Shown: positions 42,726-51,247 of the stretch, piece after piece | Layout of the letters: the number at the start of each line of letters is the position of its first letter | Position numbering within the stretch: the first letter of the stretch is position 1 | NCBI RefSeq assembly: GCF_003850345.1 | Contig: NZ_CP027707.1 | Span: 2,852,001-2,916,000 of the forward strand | Origin: Pseudomonas chlororaphis subsp. piscium | GTDB taxonomy: Bacteria > Pseudomonadota > Gammaproteobacteria > Pseudomonadales > Pseudomonadaceae | Reading direction: 5' to 3' | DNA: 64,000 nt | Made by a program: the position numbers and the translations under genes | Notes under the pieces: model-generated | The model's database searches: none | Told to the model about the DNA's origin: nothing | Seen by the model: only the letters and a program-made list of their open reading frames with translations

Positions 42726-44018
42726 ATGACCGATTCCACCGCACGCCCGCTGCTGGGCTGCATCGCCGACGACTTCACCGGCGCCACCGACCTCGCCAAC
42801 ATGCTGGTGCGCGGCGGCATGCGCACGGTGCAAAGCATCGGTATCCCGAGCCGCGAAGTGGCGGCCGGGCTGGATGCCGACGCCATCGTCATCGCCCTCA
42901 AGTCGCGCACCACGCCGGTTGCCGAGGCGGTCGAGGAATCCCTCGCCGCCCTGGACTGGCTGCGCGAACAGGGCTGCGAGCAGATCTTCTTCAAGTACTG
43001 CTCGACCTTCGATTCCACCGCCGCCGGCAATATCGGCCAGGTCAGCGAGGCCTTGCTCCAGGCCCTGAACAGTGATTTCACCCTGGCCTGCCCGGCGTTC
43101 CCGGAAAACGGCCGGACCATTTTCCGCGGCCACCTGTTCGTCCAGGACCAGTTGCTCAGCGAGTCGGGCATGCAGCATCACCCGCTGACGCCTATGACCG
43201 ACGCCAACCTGGTGCGCGTGCTGCAGGCCCAGACCCAACTGAAAGTCGGCCTGCTGCGCTACGACAGCATCGCTGGGGGCGTCGAGGCGGTGCGGGCGAA
43301 GATCGCCGAACTGCGCCAGCAGGGGATCGGCATGGCCGTCGCCGATGCGCTGTCCGATCAGGACCTCTATACCCTCGGCAGCGCCTGCGCCGACCTACCG
43401 CTGCTGACCGGCGGCTCGGGCCTGGCCCTGGGCCTGCCGGGCAACTTCCGCCGCGCCGGCAAATTGCGCGACTTCGATGTGGCGTCGCTGCCGACCGTTG
43501 AAGGCGGCGAAGTGGTGCTGGCCGGCAGCGCCTCGGTGGCCACCATCGGCCAGGTCGCGGCCTGGCTGGAGGCCGACCGTCCGGCCCTGCGCATCGACCC
43601 CATGGCCCTGGCCGCGGGCAAACCGGTGGTGGAGCAGGCCCTGGCCTTTGCCCGCGACAGTGATGAAACCGTACTGATCTACGCCACCAGCACCCCGGCC
43701 GAGGTCAAGGCGGTGCAACAACAGCTCGGCGTCGAGCGCGCCGGCACGCTGGTGGAGAACGCCCTGGGCGAGATTGCCGCTGGCCTGCGCCAGAACGGCG
43801 TGCGCCGCTTCGTGATTGCCGGTGGCGAAACCTCCGGCGCGGTGGTCAAGGCGCTCGGGGTCAACCTGTTGCAGATCGGCGCGCAGATCGACCCGGGCGT
43901 GCCGGTCACCCTCAGCAACTCCGCCGAGCCGTTGGCGCTGGCCTTGAAATCCGGCAACTTCGGCAGCCGCGACTTCTTCGCCAAGGCCCTCAAACAACTG
44001 GCCGGAGGTGGCCAATGA
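42726..44018 (+). CDS. otnK: 3-oxo-tetronate kinase
   Basis: A 430-residue DUF1537-type four-carbon acid sugar kinase. The N-terminal domain has LGCIADDFTGATDLANMLVRGGMRTVQ with the substrate-binding Asp pair, and the C-terminal nucleotide domain has FVIAGGETSGAVVKALGV, both hallmarks of the family. OtnK phosphorylates 3-oxo-tetronate to its 4-phosphate. The ATG follows GAGGAACG. The stop overlaps the otnC start by ATGA, so kinase and decarboxylase are co-translated, consistent with fast removal of an unstable intermediate. Confidence 0.9.
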   Translation: MTDSTARPLLGCIADDFTGATDLANMLVRGGMRTVQSIGIPSREVAAGLDADAIVIALKSRTTPVAEAVEESLAALDWLREQGCEQIFFKYCSTFDSTAAGNIGQVSEALLQALNSDFTLACPAFPENGRTIFRGHLFVQDQLLSESGMQHHPLTPMTDANLVRVLQAQTQLKVGLLRYDSIAGGVEAVRAKIAELRQQGIGMAVADALSDQDLYTLGSACADLPLLTGGSGLALGLPGNFRRAGKLRDFDVASLPTVEGGEVVLAGSASVATIGQVAAWLEADRPALRIDPMALAAGKPVVEQALAFARDSDETVLIYATSTPAEVKAVQQQLGVERAGTLVENALGEIAAGLRQNGVRRFVIAGGETSGAVVKALGVNLLQIGAQIDPGVPVTLSNSAEPLALALKSGNFGSRDFFAKALKQLAGGGQ

Positions 44019-44665
44019 GCGCTGCGGCGAACAAGGAACAGGCCCTGCGCGAAGAGATCTGCGACGTCGGTCGCAGCCTCTACCAACGCGGCTACACCGT
44101 GGGCAGCGCCGGCAATATCAGCGCGCGCCTCGACGATGGCTGGCTGATCACCCCGACCGACGTCTGCCTTGGCCGCCTCGATCCGGCGGCCATCGCCAAG
44201 GTCAATCTGGCGGGGGAGTGGGTGTCCGGCAACAAGCCATCCAAGACCCTGGCCCTGCATCGCCAGGTCTATGACCGCAACCCGAGCGTCGGTGGCGTGG
44301 TGCATACCCATTCCACCCACCTGGTGGCGTTGACCCTGGCTGGCGTATGGCGGCCGGACGACATCCTGCCGCCGCTGACGCCGTACCAGGTGATGAAGGT
44401 CGGGCACATTCCGCTGATCGGCTACCAGCGCCCGGGTTCGCCCAAGGTCGCCCAGCAGGTGGCGCAACTGGCCAACAGCGTGCGCGGGGTGATGCTCGAA
44501 CGCCTGGGGCCGGTGGTCTGGGAAAGCTCGGTGGCCAAGGCCAGCTACGCCCTGGAAGAACTGGAAGAAACCGCGCGACTCTGGCTGATGAGCAACCCCA
44601 AGCCCGCGCCGCTGGATCAGGCAGCCCTGGATGAGCTGCGAGAGACCTTCGGCGCGCACTGGTAG
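44015..44665 (+). CDS. otnC: 3-oxo-tetronate 4-phosphate decarboxylase
   Basis: A 216-residue class II aldolase/adducin-fold enzyme. Zn ligands are in VVHTHSTHLVAL near residue 95 with a third His further on, and the phosphate-binding GSAGNISARL motif is at residue 28. In tetronate catabolism OtnC decarboxylates 3-oxo-tetronate 4-phosphate to dihydroxyacetone phosphate. It overlaps otnK by 4 bp. A gap of about 190 bp separates it from the transporter gene, with a 24-codon reading frame inside. Confidence 0.9.
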   Translation: MSAAANKEQALREEICDVGRSLYQRGYTVGSAGNISARLDDGWLITPTDVCLGRLDPAAIAKVNLAGEWVSGNKPSKTLALHRQVYDRNPSVGGVVHTHSTHLVALTLAGVWRPDDILPPLTPYQVMKVGHIPLIGYQRPGSPKVAQQVAQLANSVRGVMLERLGPVVWESSVAKASYALEELEETARLWLMSNPKPAPLDQAALDELRETFGAHW

Positions 44666-44783
44666 GTAGCGCGCCGCTGCAACTTGAAACTGAAAACCGA
44701 CACTGCAAGCACTGCCCGGGAGTCGTCAGGCTCTCGACGGCCCCGGCTTGCCTGAAAAAACAATAACAACAGGACATCCCAGC

Positions 44784-44858
44784 ATGACGTTCCCTGACTG
44801 CAGCTGTTTTGGCTTCACCACTGTTTCTTCCTCTTATGAGGGAGGTGCCGCGCAATGA
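44784..44858 (+). CDS. 24-codon reading frame overlapping the gntP-family transporter start
   Basis: ATG 44784 follows AGGA nine bases upstream, and the 24-codon frame (MTFPDCSCFGFTTVSSS...) ends in a TGA that overlaps the transporter ATG by the ATGA arrangement (44855-44858). This is the standard layout for translational coupling. The peptide has no known family. The size matches the 24-codon frame before the permease at 21358, which makes chance less attractive, though still possible. Confidence 0.42.
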   Translation: MTFPDCSCFGFTTVSSSYEGGAAQ

Positions 44859-46315
44859 GCCCGCTTATCCTGATGTTGACGGCCGGCGCGGGCATCGCGC
44901 TGCTGCTGTTCCTGGTGCTCAAGTACAAGTTCCAGCCCTTTGTCGCGCTGATGCTGGTGAGCATCCTGGTGGCACTGGTGGCCGGGGTGAAACCGGCCGA
45001 CCTGGTGGCGACCATCGAAGGCGGCATGGGCAAGACCCTCGGCCATATCGCGATCATCATCGCCCTCGGCGCCATGATCGGGCGGATCATAGAGCTGTCC
45101 GGCGGCGCCGAGGCCTTGGCCAAGACCCTGATCGAGCGTTTCGGCAACCGCCGCACGCCGCTGGCGCTGACCATCGCCGGGTTCATCATCGGCGTGCCGG
45201 TGTTCTTCGAAGTGGGGGTGATCATCCTTATGCCGCTGGCCTATGGCGTGGCTCGCCGGGCGCGCAAGCCGCTGCTGGTGTTCGCCTTGCCGATGTGCGC
45301 TGCGCTGCTCACCGTGCATGCGTTCCTGCCGCCCCATCCGGGCGCCGTGGCCGCGGCCAGCCAGCTGGGCGCCGACCTGGGCCGGGTGCTGATGTTCGGC
45401 CTGCCGCTCACCGCCTTGCTGTGCTACGTCGGTTACCGCGTGGCCGGGCGCATGACTCGGCGCTTCTACCCGATGACCGACGACATCCGCGCCGAAGTCT
45501 ATGGACCCCATGTGACCAACGAGGACCTGCAGGCCTGGACCAACGGCAATGCCAAGGACCCGCAACAGGCCGCAGTGGCCGTGTCCCACATGGGCCTGGA
45601 AGAATCCACCAGCGCCATAGTCGCCAAGCTGCCGCCGGCGCCCGCGCCCGGTTTCGGCCTGATCGTCAGCCTGATCCTGCTGCCGATCGTGCTGATCCTG
45701 CTGGGCACCCTGGCCACTTCGCTGCTGCCGGCCGAGTCAAACTTGCGTGGCGTCATGACCGTGCTCGGCGCGCCGCTGGTGGCGCTGCTGATCGATACCT
45801 TGCTGTGCGCCTGGCTGCTGGGTTCGCGCCGTGGCTGGAGCCGCAACCAGGTGTCGGACGTGATCGGCTCGGCCTTGCCGGGCGTGGCCATGGTGATCCT
45901 GATCGCCGGGGCCGGCGGGGTGTTCGGCAAGGTGCTGGTGGACACCGGGATCGGCGCGGTGGTCTCCGACCTGCTGCGCACCACCGGCCTGCCGGTGCTG
46001 GCCCTGGGCTTCTTGCTGACCATGCTCCTGCGTGCGGTGCAGGGTTCGACCACCGTGGCCCTGGTGACCACCGCCGGGATCATCAGCCCGCTGATCGCCA
46101 CCCTGAACCTGACCCCCAACCACATGGCGCTGCTGTGCCTGGCCATGGGCGGTGGCGGGTTGGCCATGTCCCATATCAACGACGCCGGCTACTGGATCTT
46201 CACCAAACTCGCCGGGCTCAACGTGGCCGACGGCCTGCGCACCTGGACTGTGATCACCACCTTGCTCGGTACCCTGGGTTTCTGTATTACCTTGCTGATC
46301 TGGCCTTTTGTCTGA
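44855..46315 (+). CDS. GntP-family permease for sugar acids
   Basis: A 486-residue GntP/GntT-type symporter with about 12-14 membrane segments. Family features include [24 protein letters not shown] with its Glu in a membrane segment, [12 protein letters not shown] near residue 163 and the late [18 protein letters not shown]. Family members import gluconate and related hydroxy-acids with protons. Its place inside the ltnD-otnK-otnC-otnI operon points to threonate, erythronate or a related tetronate. GAGGGAGG precedes the ATG. OtnI follows 19 bp downstream. Confidence 0.88.
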   Translation: MSPLILMLTAGAGIALLLFLVLKYKFQPFVALMLVSILVALVAGVKPADLVATIEGGMGKTLGHIAIIIALGAMIGRIIELSGGAEALAKTLIERFGNRRTPLALTIAGFIIGVPVFFEVGVIILMPLAYGVARRARKPLLVFALPMCAALLTVHAFLPPHPGAVAAASQLGADLGRVLMFGLPLTALLCYVGYRVAGRMTRRFYPMTDDIRAEVYGPHVTNEDLQAWTNGNAKDPQQAAVAVSHMGLEESTSAIVAKLPPAPAPGFGLIVSLILLPIVLILLGTLATSLLPAESNLRGVMTVLGAPLVALLIDTLLCAWLLGSRRGWSRNQVSDVIGSALPGVAMVILIAGAGGVFGKVLVDTGIGAVVSDLLRTTGLPVLALGFLLTMLLRAVQGSTTVALVTTAGIISPLIATLNLTPNHMALLCLAMGGGGLAMSHINDAGYWIFTKLAGLNVADGLRTWTVITTLLGTLGFCITLLIWPFV

Positions 46316-46334
46316 GCCGTTTTTAGGAGCCAAC

Positions 46335-47117
46335 ATGCCTCGTTTTGCTGCCAACCTAAGCATGCTCTACCCGGAACACCCGTTTCTCGACCGTTTCGCC
46401 GCCGCTGCGGCCGACGGTTTCGAAGCGGTGGAATACCTGTTCCCCTACGACTACAGCGCCGAGGAACTCAAGCAGCGCCTGAGCGACAACGGCCTGGTCC
46501 AGGCGCTGTTCAACGCACCGCCCGGCGACTGGGCGGCGGGCGAGCGGGGCACCGTGACCCTGCCCGGGCGCGAGGCGGAGTTCCGCGCCGGCTTCGACCG
46601 CGCCCTGGAATACGCCGCGGTGCTGGGCAACTCACGGATCCATGTGATGGCCGGCCTGCTGCCCTCGGAAAGCCTGCGCGAACGCCATCACGGGGTGTAC
46701 CTGGAGAACCTGGCCTACGCCACCGCCCAGGCGGCCAAGATCGGGGTCACCGTGCTGCTGGAGCCGATCAACACCCGCGACATGCCGGGCTTCTTCCTCA
46801 ACCGCCAGGACCAGGCCCAGGCGATCTGCAAGGAAGTCGGCGCGAGCAACCTCAAGGTGCAGTTCGACTGCTACCACTGCCAGATCGTCGAGGGCGACCT
46901 GGCGACCAAACTGCGTCGCGACTTCGCCGGCATCGGCCATATCCAGATCGCCGGCGTGCCGGACCGCCAGGAGCCGGACCTGGGCGAGTTGAACTATCCG
47001 TATCTGTTCGGATTGATGGACCAGCTGGGCTACGACGGCTGGGTCGGTTGCGAGTATCGGCCGCGGGGCGATACCTCCGCTGGCCTGCAATGGCTGCGGG
47101 ACTGGAAAGCCTTCTGA
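46335..47117 (+). CDS. otnI: 2-oxo-tetronate isomerase
   Basis: A 260-residue hydroxypyruvate-isomerase-like TIM barrel. Metal ligands are in [15 protein letters not shown] (Glu near residue 141), [12 protein letters not shown] (Asp/His near 176) and the late Glu in GCEYRP. OtnI interconverts 2-oxo- and 3-oxo-tetronate, supplying OtnK. ATG 46335 follows AGGAG at good spacing; an alternative TTG nine codons earlier overlaps the transporter gene and is less likely. It closes the five-gene catabolic set. Confidence 0.9.
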   Translation: MPRFAANLSMLYPEHPFLDRFAAAAADGFEAVEYLFPYDYSAEELKQRLSDNGLVQALFNAPPGDWAAGERGTVTLPGREAEFRAGFDRALEYAAVLGNSRIHVMAGLLPSESLRERHHGVYLENLAYATAQAAKIGVTVLLEPINTRDMPGFFLNRQDQAQAICKEVGASNLKVQFDCYHCQIVEGDLATKLRRDFAGIGHIQIAGVPDRQEPDLGELNYPYLFGLMDQLGYDGWVGCEYRPRGDTSAGLQWLRDWKAF

Positions 47118-47280
47118 GGAGCGGGCAGGGCGGTGGCGCTGGTCAGTGCGTGCCGCCCGCGAAGCGTGATTGCGCGGGAATCTGAAGATTTCTGACGGTG
47201 TCGGCTTGCGCTCCCCACCTGCGGGTACATTGCTCCCCGTCGCCAGGGCCATCACTGGTGCCATCAAGGAGCAGGGGAGC

Positions 47281-47694
47281 ATGGGCAAGTCGATATTCGT
47301 AGACCAGTCGGGCCTGGACGACGCGCCTTGTCGCCCGCACGATCTGCATTGGGAACAGATCCCCACCCTGACCCTGGAGCGCATCGAGCGCGAATACCGC
47401 CGCGCCCGGCGCACCACCATGCTTGGCCAGTGGATCAATATCGCCAGCGTGCTGCTGGTGGTGCTGAGCGCCGCCTGCGGCCTCTGGCTGTGGAACCACT
47501 TCCGCGCCCAGGGGCTGGACCAGGGCTTCGGCCTGCGGCAGTTGTTCGTGCTGTTGTTCTTTTTCGCCACCCTGTGCGCGGTGGTGGAATGGCTGCGGCG
47601 CATTCGCCGGACCACCCGGGTGGCCCTCGACGGCTTGAGCGAAGACCTGCGGGATATTGCCTGCGTGCTGTGGTTCAGAAAAAAACACCGCTGA
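47281..47694 (+). CDS. small two-span membrane protein (137 aa)
   Basis: A 137-residue protein with a charged N-terminal third, two hydrophobic segments (INIASVLLVVLSAACGLWLW and LRQLFVLLFFFATLCAVVEWL) and a basic tail that ends in FRKKHR. I know no family. The ATG 47281 is chosen because an AAGGAG and GGGGAG stretch precedes it; a longer frame from 47170 has no support. It is 164 bp after otnI and converges with the DeoR-type gene, with only 18 bp between stops. Confidence 0.7.
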   Translation: MGKSIFVDQSGLDDAPCRPHDLHWEQIPTLTLERIEREYRRARRTTMLGQWINIASVLLVVLSAACGLWLWNHFRAQGLDQGFGLRQLFVLLFFFATLCAVVEWLRRIRRTTRVALDGLSEDLRDIACVLWFRKKHR

Positions 47695-47712
47695 GACGCG
47701 TTAGGCCGGCTG

Positions 47713-48546
47713 TCAGTCCTTCGCTGCCTTGGCTTGCAGGTCGGACGGCAGCAGCAATTCCACCCCTTGCTTGCGAATCCCGTCCGCCGCGGCCTGGGCC
47801 AGGTCGTCGTCGCTGATGATCACGTCGAACTGCTCCAGCCCGGCGATGCGGTACATGCTGAAGGTGCCGTACTTCGAACTGCTGGCCACCAGCACCACCT
47901 GGGACGCCGACTGCATCGCCACCTGCTTGACCTCGACCTTCAACGCCGACGGCGTGGTGATGCCGCGGCGCAGGTCCCAGGAACTGGTGGACATAAAGGC
48001 GATGTCGGTCACCACCTGACGCAGGGTCGCCACCGCCAGCCCGCCGACGCAGGAATGGTTGTCGTGGTCGAGCTGGCCGCCGGTGTGGATCACCGTCACC
48101 TGCGGCGCCTCCATCAGCGCCTGGACGATACCGAAGTCGTTGGTCACCACCGTCATGCCCGACAGCGCCTTGATGTACGGCACGATCTCCAGGGTGCTGG
48201 TGCCGGCGTCCAGGTACACCGTCATGTCCGCGTGCAACAGGCGCGCCGCCAGCCGGGCCATGGCCTGCTTCTGCGGCAGCTCGACCACCGCCTTGCTCTG
48301 GTGGCTCGGCTCGCTGTGCAACTGGCTGGCGATACGCACCCCGCCGGTCACCGAATAGGCCCGGCCTTCCTGCTCCAACAGGGCAATGTCGCGGCGCACC
48401 GTCATGTGCGAGCAGTCGAACATCTCCATCAACTGATGCACGCTCAGCACCTGGTGCTTGCGCAACTGGCGCAGAATCAGCTCGCGACGCTGCTCGGGAA
48501 TCATCGGGGCGCCGCTATCGCTGGCGATGTCCTTGGGGTTGGGCAT
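47713..48546 (-). CDS. DeoR/GlpR-family transcriptional regulator
   Basis: A 277-residue DeoR-type regulator. The N-terminal winged helix reads ILRQLRKHQVLSVHQLMEMFDCSHMTVRRDIALLEQEGRA-like, with the DeoR signature S-x-x-T-V-R-R-D. The C-terminal sugar-phosphate isomerase-like sensor has VYLDAGTSTLEIVPYIK and VVTNDF. Inducers of this family are usually phosphorylated sugars. I start it at ATG 48546 (MPNPKDIASD), which follows CGGAGC; longer frames upstream are unsupported. It stands at the end of the tetronate operon on the other strand and is the natural regulator of it. Confidence 0.87.
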   Translation of the reverse strand: MPNPKDIASDSGAPMIPEQRRELILRQLRKHQVLSVHQLMEMFDCSHMTVRRDIALLEQEGRAYSVTGGVRIASQLHSEPSHQSKAVVELPQKQAMARLAARLLHADMTVYLDAGTSTLEIVPYIKALSGMTVVTNDFGIVQALMEAPQVTVIHTGGQLDHDNHSCVGGLAVATLRQVVTDIAFMSTSSWDLRRGITTPSALKVEVKQVAMQSASQVVLVASSSKYGTFSMYRIAGLEQFDVIISDDDLAQAAADGIRKQGVELLLPSDLQAKAAKD

Positions 48547-48661
48547 TGAGGCTCCGCAGTGGTTGGGCAGAAGGCGGGTAACTGGCGGACATAGTAGCGA
48601 ATCCGCGAGATATGGACGAGAAGCACACAACGGATCGCCCTCGTATACGTGTGCCTTGCTT

Positions 48662-48868
48662 CTGTAGGAGCGCAGCTTGCGCGCGATGAACGATGACGCG
48701 GTACCCCGGCATTGCGCGTGACGGCTATCGCGGGCAGGCCTCGCTCCTACAGAATTGCGTGTACGGCTTCTGTAGGAGCGCAGCTTGCGCGCGATGAACG
48801 ATAACGCGGTACCCCGGCATTACGCGTGATGGCTATCGCTGACAGGCCTCGCTCCCACAAAATGGCGC
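48662..48868 (+). repeat. tandem repeat, two copies of a 108-bp REP-containing unit
   Basis: A unit starting CTGTAGGAGCGCAGCTTGCG at 48662 recurs at 48770, a period of 108 bp. Each unit contains a leading REP (GTAGGAGCGCAGCTTGCGCGCG) and a trailing inverted partner (GGCAGGCCTCGCTCCTAC, altered to GACAGGCCTCGCTCCCAC in copy 2). Between them lies a matching spacer with GCGGTACCCCGGCATT. The copies differ at a handful of positions, so duplication was not very recent. It fills the 348-bp gap after the DeoR gene, which has no gene of its own. Confidence 0.88.
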
Positions 48869-48894
48869 GTACCAGCGGTTACCAAGGAATGGTC

Positions 48895-49209
48895 ATGGAC
48901 CCGAAGCGTTATGAACACCTGACAATCAGCGTCGAGCCCCATGAAATGCGCATGAGCCATTGGGTGTATGCACCGAAGGTGGTGGATGGTCGCGATGGCC
49001 GGGTGCTGCTGGACTTGAGCGGCGGGCCGTGGGACCTGGTATCCAGCTCGTTATCGACTGCGGCGGTGGAGCTGCTGTTGCGCAAGTACCCCGGAGATCG
49101 CGAGGCGGTCTGCCTGAGCATTCGCCTGGCCGACAACAGCCTGTGGCTGGAGGGCACTCCGGTTGCCACCGAGGATATCGAATGGGCGTTGGAGCAGGCG
49201 CAGGGCTAA
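48895..49209 (+). CDS. small hypothetical protein (104 aa)
   Basis: A 104-residue soluble protein with no family I recognise (starts MDPKRYEHLTISVEPHEMRM; central RVLLDLSGGPWDLVSSSLS; ends IEWALEQAQG). ATG 48895 is used because AAGGA stands before it at good spacing; longer in-frame starts fall in the tandem repeat and are unlikely. GC-rich and with normal codon use. It lies upstream of the RES/Xre pair but is separated from it by that pair's own promoter palindrome. Confidence 0.62.
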   Translation: MDPKRYEHLTISVEPHEMRMSHWVYAPKVVDGRDGRVLLDLSGGPWDLVSSSLSTAAVELLLRKYPGDREAVCLSIRLADNSLWLEGTPVATEDIEWALEQAQG

Positions 49210-49289
49210 GCTGCGCCGTGGCGCATGCCGGCGAAGCGTCACCGGGGCCTGACGACCGTTGGTAAGCTGGCGGTTCTTTCTTTTGCCAA

Positions 49290-49311
49290 ATGGCATTAGT
49301 ATTAATGCCAT
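49290..49311. promoter_or_regulatory. palindrome upstream of the Xre antitoxin, probable autoregulatory operator
   Basis: ATGGCATT (49290-49297), spacer AGTATT, AATGCCAT (49304-49311): perfect 8-bp arms, 24 bp before the antitoxin start region. RES/Xre pairs are known to be repressed by their own antitoxin bound to such a site. The AT-rich centre could overlap the -10 region. Confidence 0.6.
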
Positions 49312-49335
49312 CTGTCATCAGGCAGGGAGATGAGC

Positions 49336-49959
49336 ATGACCGCCGCAGCCAAAAATACCGCCACCGTGAAACCTTCAGCCAAGCCCGAGAAGGTCAAGGC
49401 CGAGGTGCTCAAGCCCACCGCCCAGGGCGAACGGGCGAAAAAAAGCAAGGCCTACGCAAGATACGTCAAAGTGTTGGTGCGCAGCCCCAAGGCCAAGGCG
49501 AACCTGCTGCGCGAAGAGGCGGCTGTCTATGCGCTGCCTTCGCCCATGGTGCGCGGGCTGCTGCCGGGCACCGACGCCGATGACCCCATGGCGGTCTTCA
49601 GGGCCACCCAGCTGGGGTTCTCCCTCGGCGCGGTGATCGAGCTGGTGGAGTCGGTCGAGGCCTTCAAGCGCTACAACGTGCTGTCGAAGATCGTCGGTTT
49701 CTCCGAGCGCACACTGGCGCGGCGGCTGAAGAACCAGGACCAGGCCCTGACCCCCGAACAGAGCGCCCGCGCCTTGCATTACGCGCAAGTGCTGGAAAAG
49801 GCCGAGGCGGTGCTGGGCTCCCGGGCGCTGGCCGAAGACTGGATGACCCAGCCGGCCCTGGGCCTGGATGGCGAAGTCCCCATCGACCTGCTGGCCAATC
49901 CGGTGGGCTATGAACTGGTGACGGACTTTCTGCACCGGCTCGAGTTCGGGGTCTACTGA
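49336..49959 (+). CDS. Xre/MbcA/ParS-type antitoxin of a RES system
   Basis: A 207-residue antitoxin. A lysine-rich N-terminal tail (about 45 residues) precedes the Xre-like helix-turn-helix region (YNVLSKIVGFSERTLARRLKNQ), followed by the MbcA/ParS/Xre toxin-binding domain with ALAEDWMTQPALGLDGEVPIDLLANPVGYELV. The ATG at 49336 is preferred over 49330, which abuts GGGAG. The toxin gene overlaps the stop by one base. The antitoxin would both neutralise the toxin and repress the promoter through the upstream palindrome. Confidence 0.88.
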   Translation: MTAAAKNTATVKPSAKPEKVKAEVLKPTAQGERAKKSKAYARYVKVLVRSPKAKANLLREEAAVYALPSPMVRGLLPGTDADDPMAVFRATQLGFSLGAVIELVESVEAFKRYNVLSKIVGFSERTLARRLKNQDQALTPEQSARALHYAQVLEKAEAVLGSRALAEDWMTQPALGLDGEVPIDLLANPVGYELVTDFLHRLEFGVY

Positions 49960-50456
49960 TGCTCACCGACCCCTTGGCCCCGTCCCTGCATTTCTGGCGT
50001 CTCGACCAGGCCCGGCATGCCTCGACCTGGAACAGCGGCATCGGCGCCGAAGGCAGCGGCGGCCGCTGGAACCCCAAGGGCCTGCAAGTGGTGTACGCCA
50101 GCCTGGACGCCTCGACCGCCATCCTTGAGGTGGCGGTGCACAAGGGCTTCAAGGCCCTCGACTGCCTGCCCCACACCCTGACCGCGGCCCGGGTGCTGGA
50201 CCCCTCAAAGGTCCACACCGTCCGCCCCGCAGACATCCCCAACCCCAACTGGCTGATCCCCGGTACCCCCAGCCACAGCCAACAAGCCTTCGGCGCCAGC
50301 CTGCTGGAACAGCACCCCTTCGTGCTGATCCCCTCCAGCGTGTCGCGCCATAGCTGGAACCTGCTGATCAACCCACTGCTGGCCACGGGGTTGTATGAGC
50401 TGGTGTTGCAGGAGCGCTTCGCGCTGGATGGACGGTTGAGTCCGCCGGAGCGTTGA
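49959..50456 (+). CDS. RES-domain toxin (NAD+ phosphorylase type)
   Basis: A 165-residue RES toxin. The named active-site residues are visible: Arg36 in GGRWNPKG, Tyr46 in VVYASLDAS and Glu57 in TAILEVAV, with IPSSVSR supplying the late Ser region. Characterised relatives (Res of P. putida, MbcT of Mycobacterium) consume NAD+, stopping growth when the antitoxin is lost. Full length with no missing key residue, so probably active. The start overlaps the antitoxin stop by one base and a terminator follows about 90 bp after the stop. Confidence 0.9.
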   Translation: MLTDPLAPSLHFWRLDQARHASTWNSGIGAEGSGGRWNPKGLQVVYASLDASTAILEVAVHKGFKALDCLPHTLTAARVLDPSKVHTVRPADIPNPNWLIPGTPSHSQQAFGASLLEQHPFVLIPSSVSRHSWNLLINPLLATGLYELVLQERFALDGRLSPPER

Positions 50457-50546
50457 GAGAAGACGCGCACATCCAATTCAGAATTTTCCTGCGACCTGCC
50501 TGTGGTCATTTAGGGTAACGTCCTGTTGCCAACTGCTAACAAACTC

Positions 50547-50572
50547 GCCTCCATCCTGATGGGGGCTTTTTT
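50547..50572 (+). terminator. rho-independent terminator after the RES toxin
   Basis: GCCTCCAT, loop CCTG, ATGGGGGC (one G-U pair), then TTTTTT. It lies 90 bp after the toxin stop, separating it from the small-gene cluster that follows. Confidence 0.8.
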
Positions 50573-50617
50573 ATGGGCAATGCGGAAGCGGACACGACCT
50601 ACTGGAAAGGAGTTTTT

Positions 50618-50878
50618 ATGTACCTATGCATCACTGGCTTTCTACCTGACGAAGCTAATGATGATTCATTGCAATACGAGTTGGACGTCTCATCTGAATT
50701 TGAACAGGCCGTAATGGAAATATTGGGTTGGCAAAGCTTGGCGGCCGAAGCCGATGGCGAGCTGCCGCTCACCAAGGAGCAGGTCAGGCAAGTAGCAACG
50801 GCCATCAAAGAAGCCTTACCTGACGACCTTGATATGTTCATTGGGGTACGAACGGCAGCGTCACCGTTGAGTCGATAG
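50618..50878 (+). CDS. small acidic protein, first of three tandem paralogues (86 aa)
   Basis: An 86-residue acidic protein (MYLCITGFLPDEAND, then LDVSSEFEQAVMEILGW, ADGELPLTKEQ, LPDDLDMFIGV). It aligns along its whole length with the products at 50988 and 51248, with the third copy closest. AAAGGAG precedes the ATG at good spacing. Composition is less GC-rich than core genes. The fold is unknown to me; size, acidity, tandem copies and position just before a T6SS effector fit an immunity-protein or spare-immunity array, although its partner toxin is not seen. Confidence 0.72.
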   Translation: MYLCITGFLPDEANDDSLQYELDVSSEFEQAVMEILGWQSLAAEADGELPLTKEQVRQVATAIKEALPDDLDMFIGVRTAASPLSR

Positions 50879-50987
50879 CTCAAGAAAAATCTATGAATAG
50901 GGCACTCCGCACGGTGCGGGTGAGGATGACAAAAAGGCAGGAAATCCGACTCTGCAACGACGGAATGAGCGAGGCCAGCAGAACCTG

Positions 50988-51230
50988 ATGTTTTTATGTA
51001 TCGCAGGCTTTTTCCCCGATGGTCACGAAAATGAATTTGTGCAATTTGAACTGGACGTAGCACCGGAATTCAATCAGGCCGTGCTTGATCTGATCGGCTG
51101 GAGTTCTCTCGAAGATGGCGTGAGACATGGCGTTGTAGCGTTAACCGCAACGCAAGTCAGGCAGATTGAGAGTGTGCTTGGGCAACCCATACCGAGTGAT
51201 CTGGATATCTGTATTAGCGTTTTTGCCTAG
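50988..51230 (+). CDS. small acidic protein, second of three tandem paralogues (80 aa)
   Basis: An 80-residue relative of the neighbours, keeping CIAGFFPDG, LDVAPEFNQAVLDLIGW, LTATQVRQIE and IPSDLDICISVF, but with the central ADGEL block replaced (EDGVRHGVV). It is the most divergent of the three. A weak AG-rich stretch (GAGGCCAGCAGAACCTG) precedes the ATG. It lies 109 bp after copy one and 17 bp before copy three, so it is probably co-transcribed with the latter. Confidence 0.7.
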   Translation: MFLCIAGFFPDGHENEFVQFELDVAPEFNQAVLDLIGWSSLEDGVRHGVVALTATQVRQIESVLGQPIPSDLDICISVFA

Positions 51231-51247
51231 GAATCGGGATACGGCCT

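Noticed and set aside
48662..48868. CRISPR-like direct repeat
   Set aside because: Only two units of 108 bp, with the whole unit repeated including the spacer; this is a REP tandem duplication.
48826..48894. N-terminal extension of the 104-residue gene
   Set aside because: These codons fall inside the REP tandem repeat; ATG 48895 has an AAGGA site.
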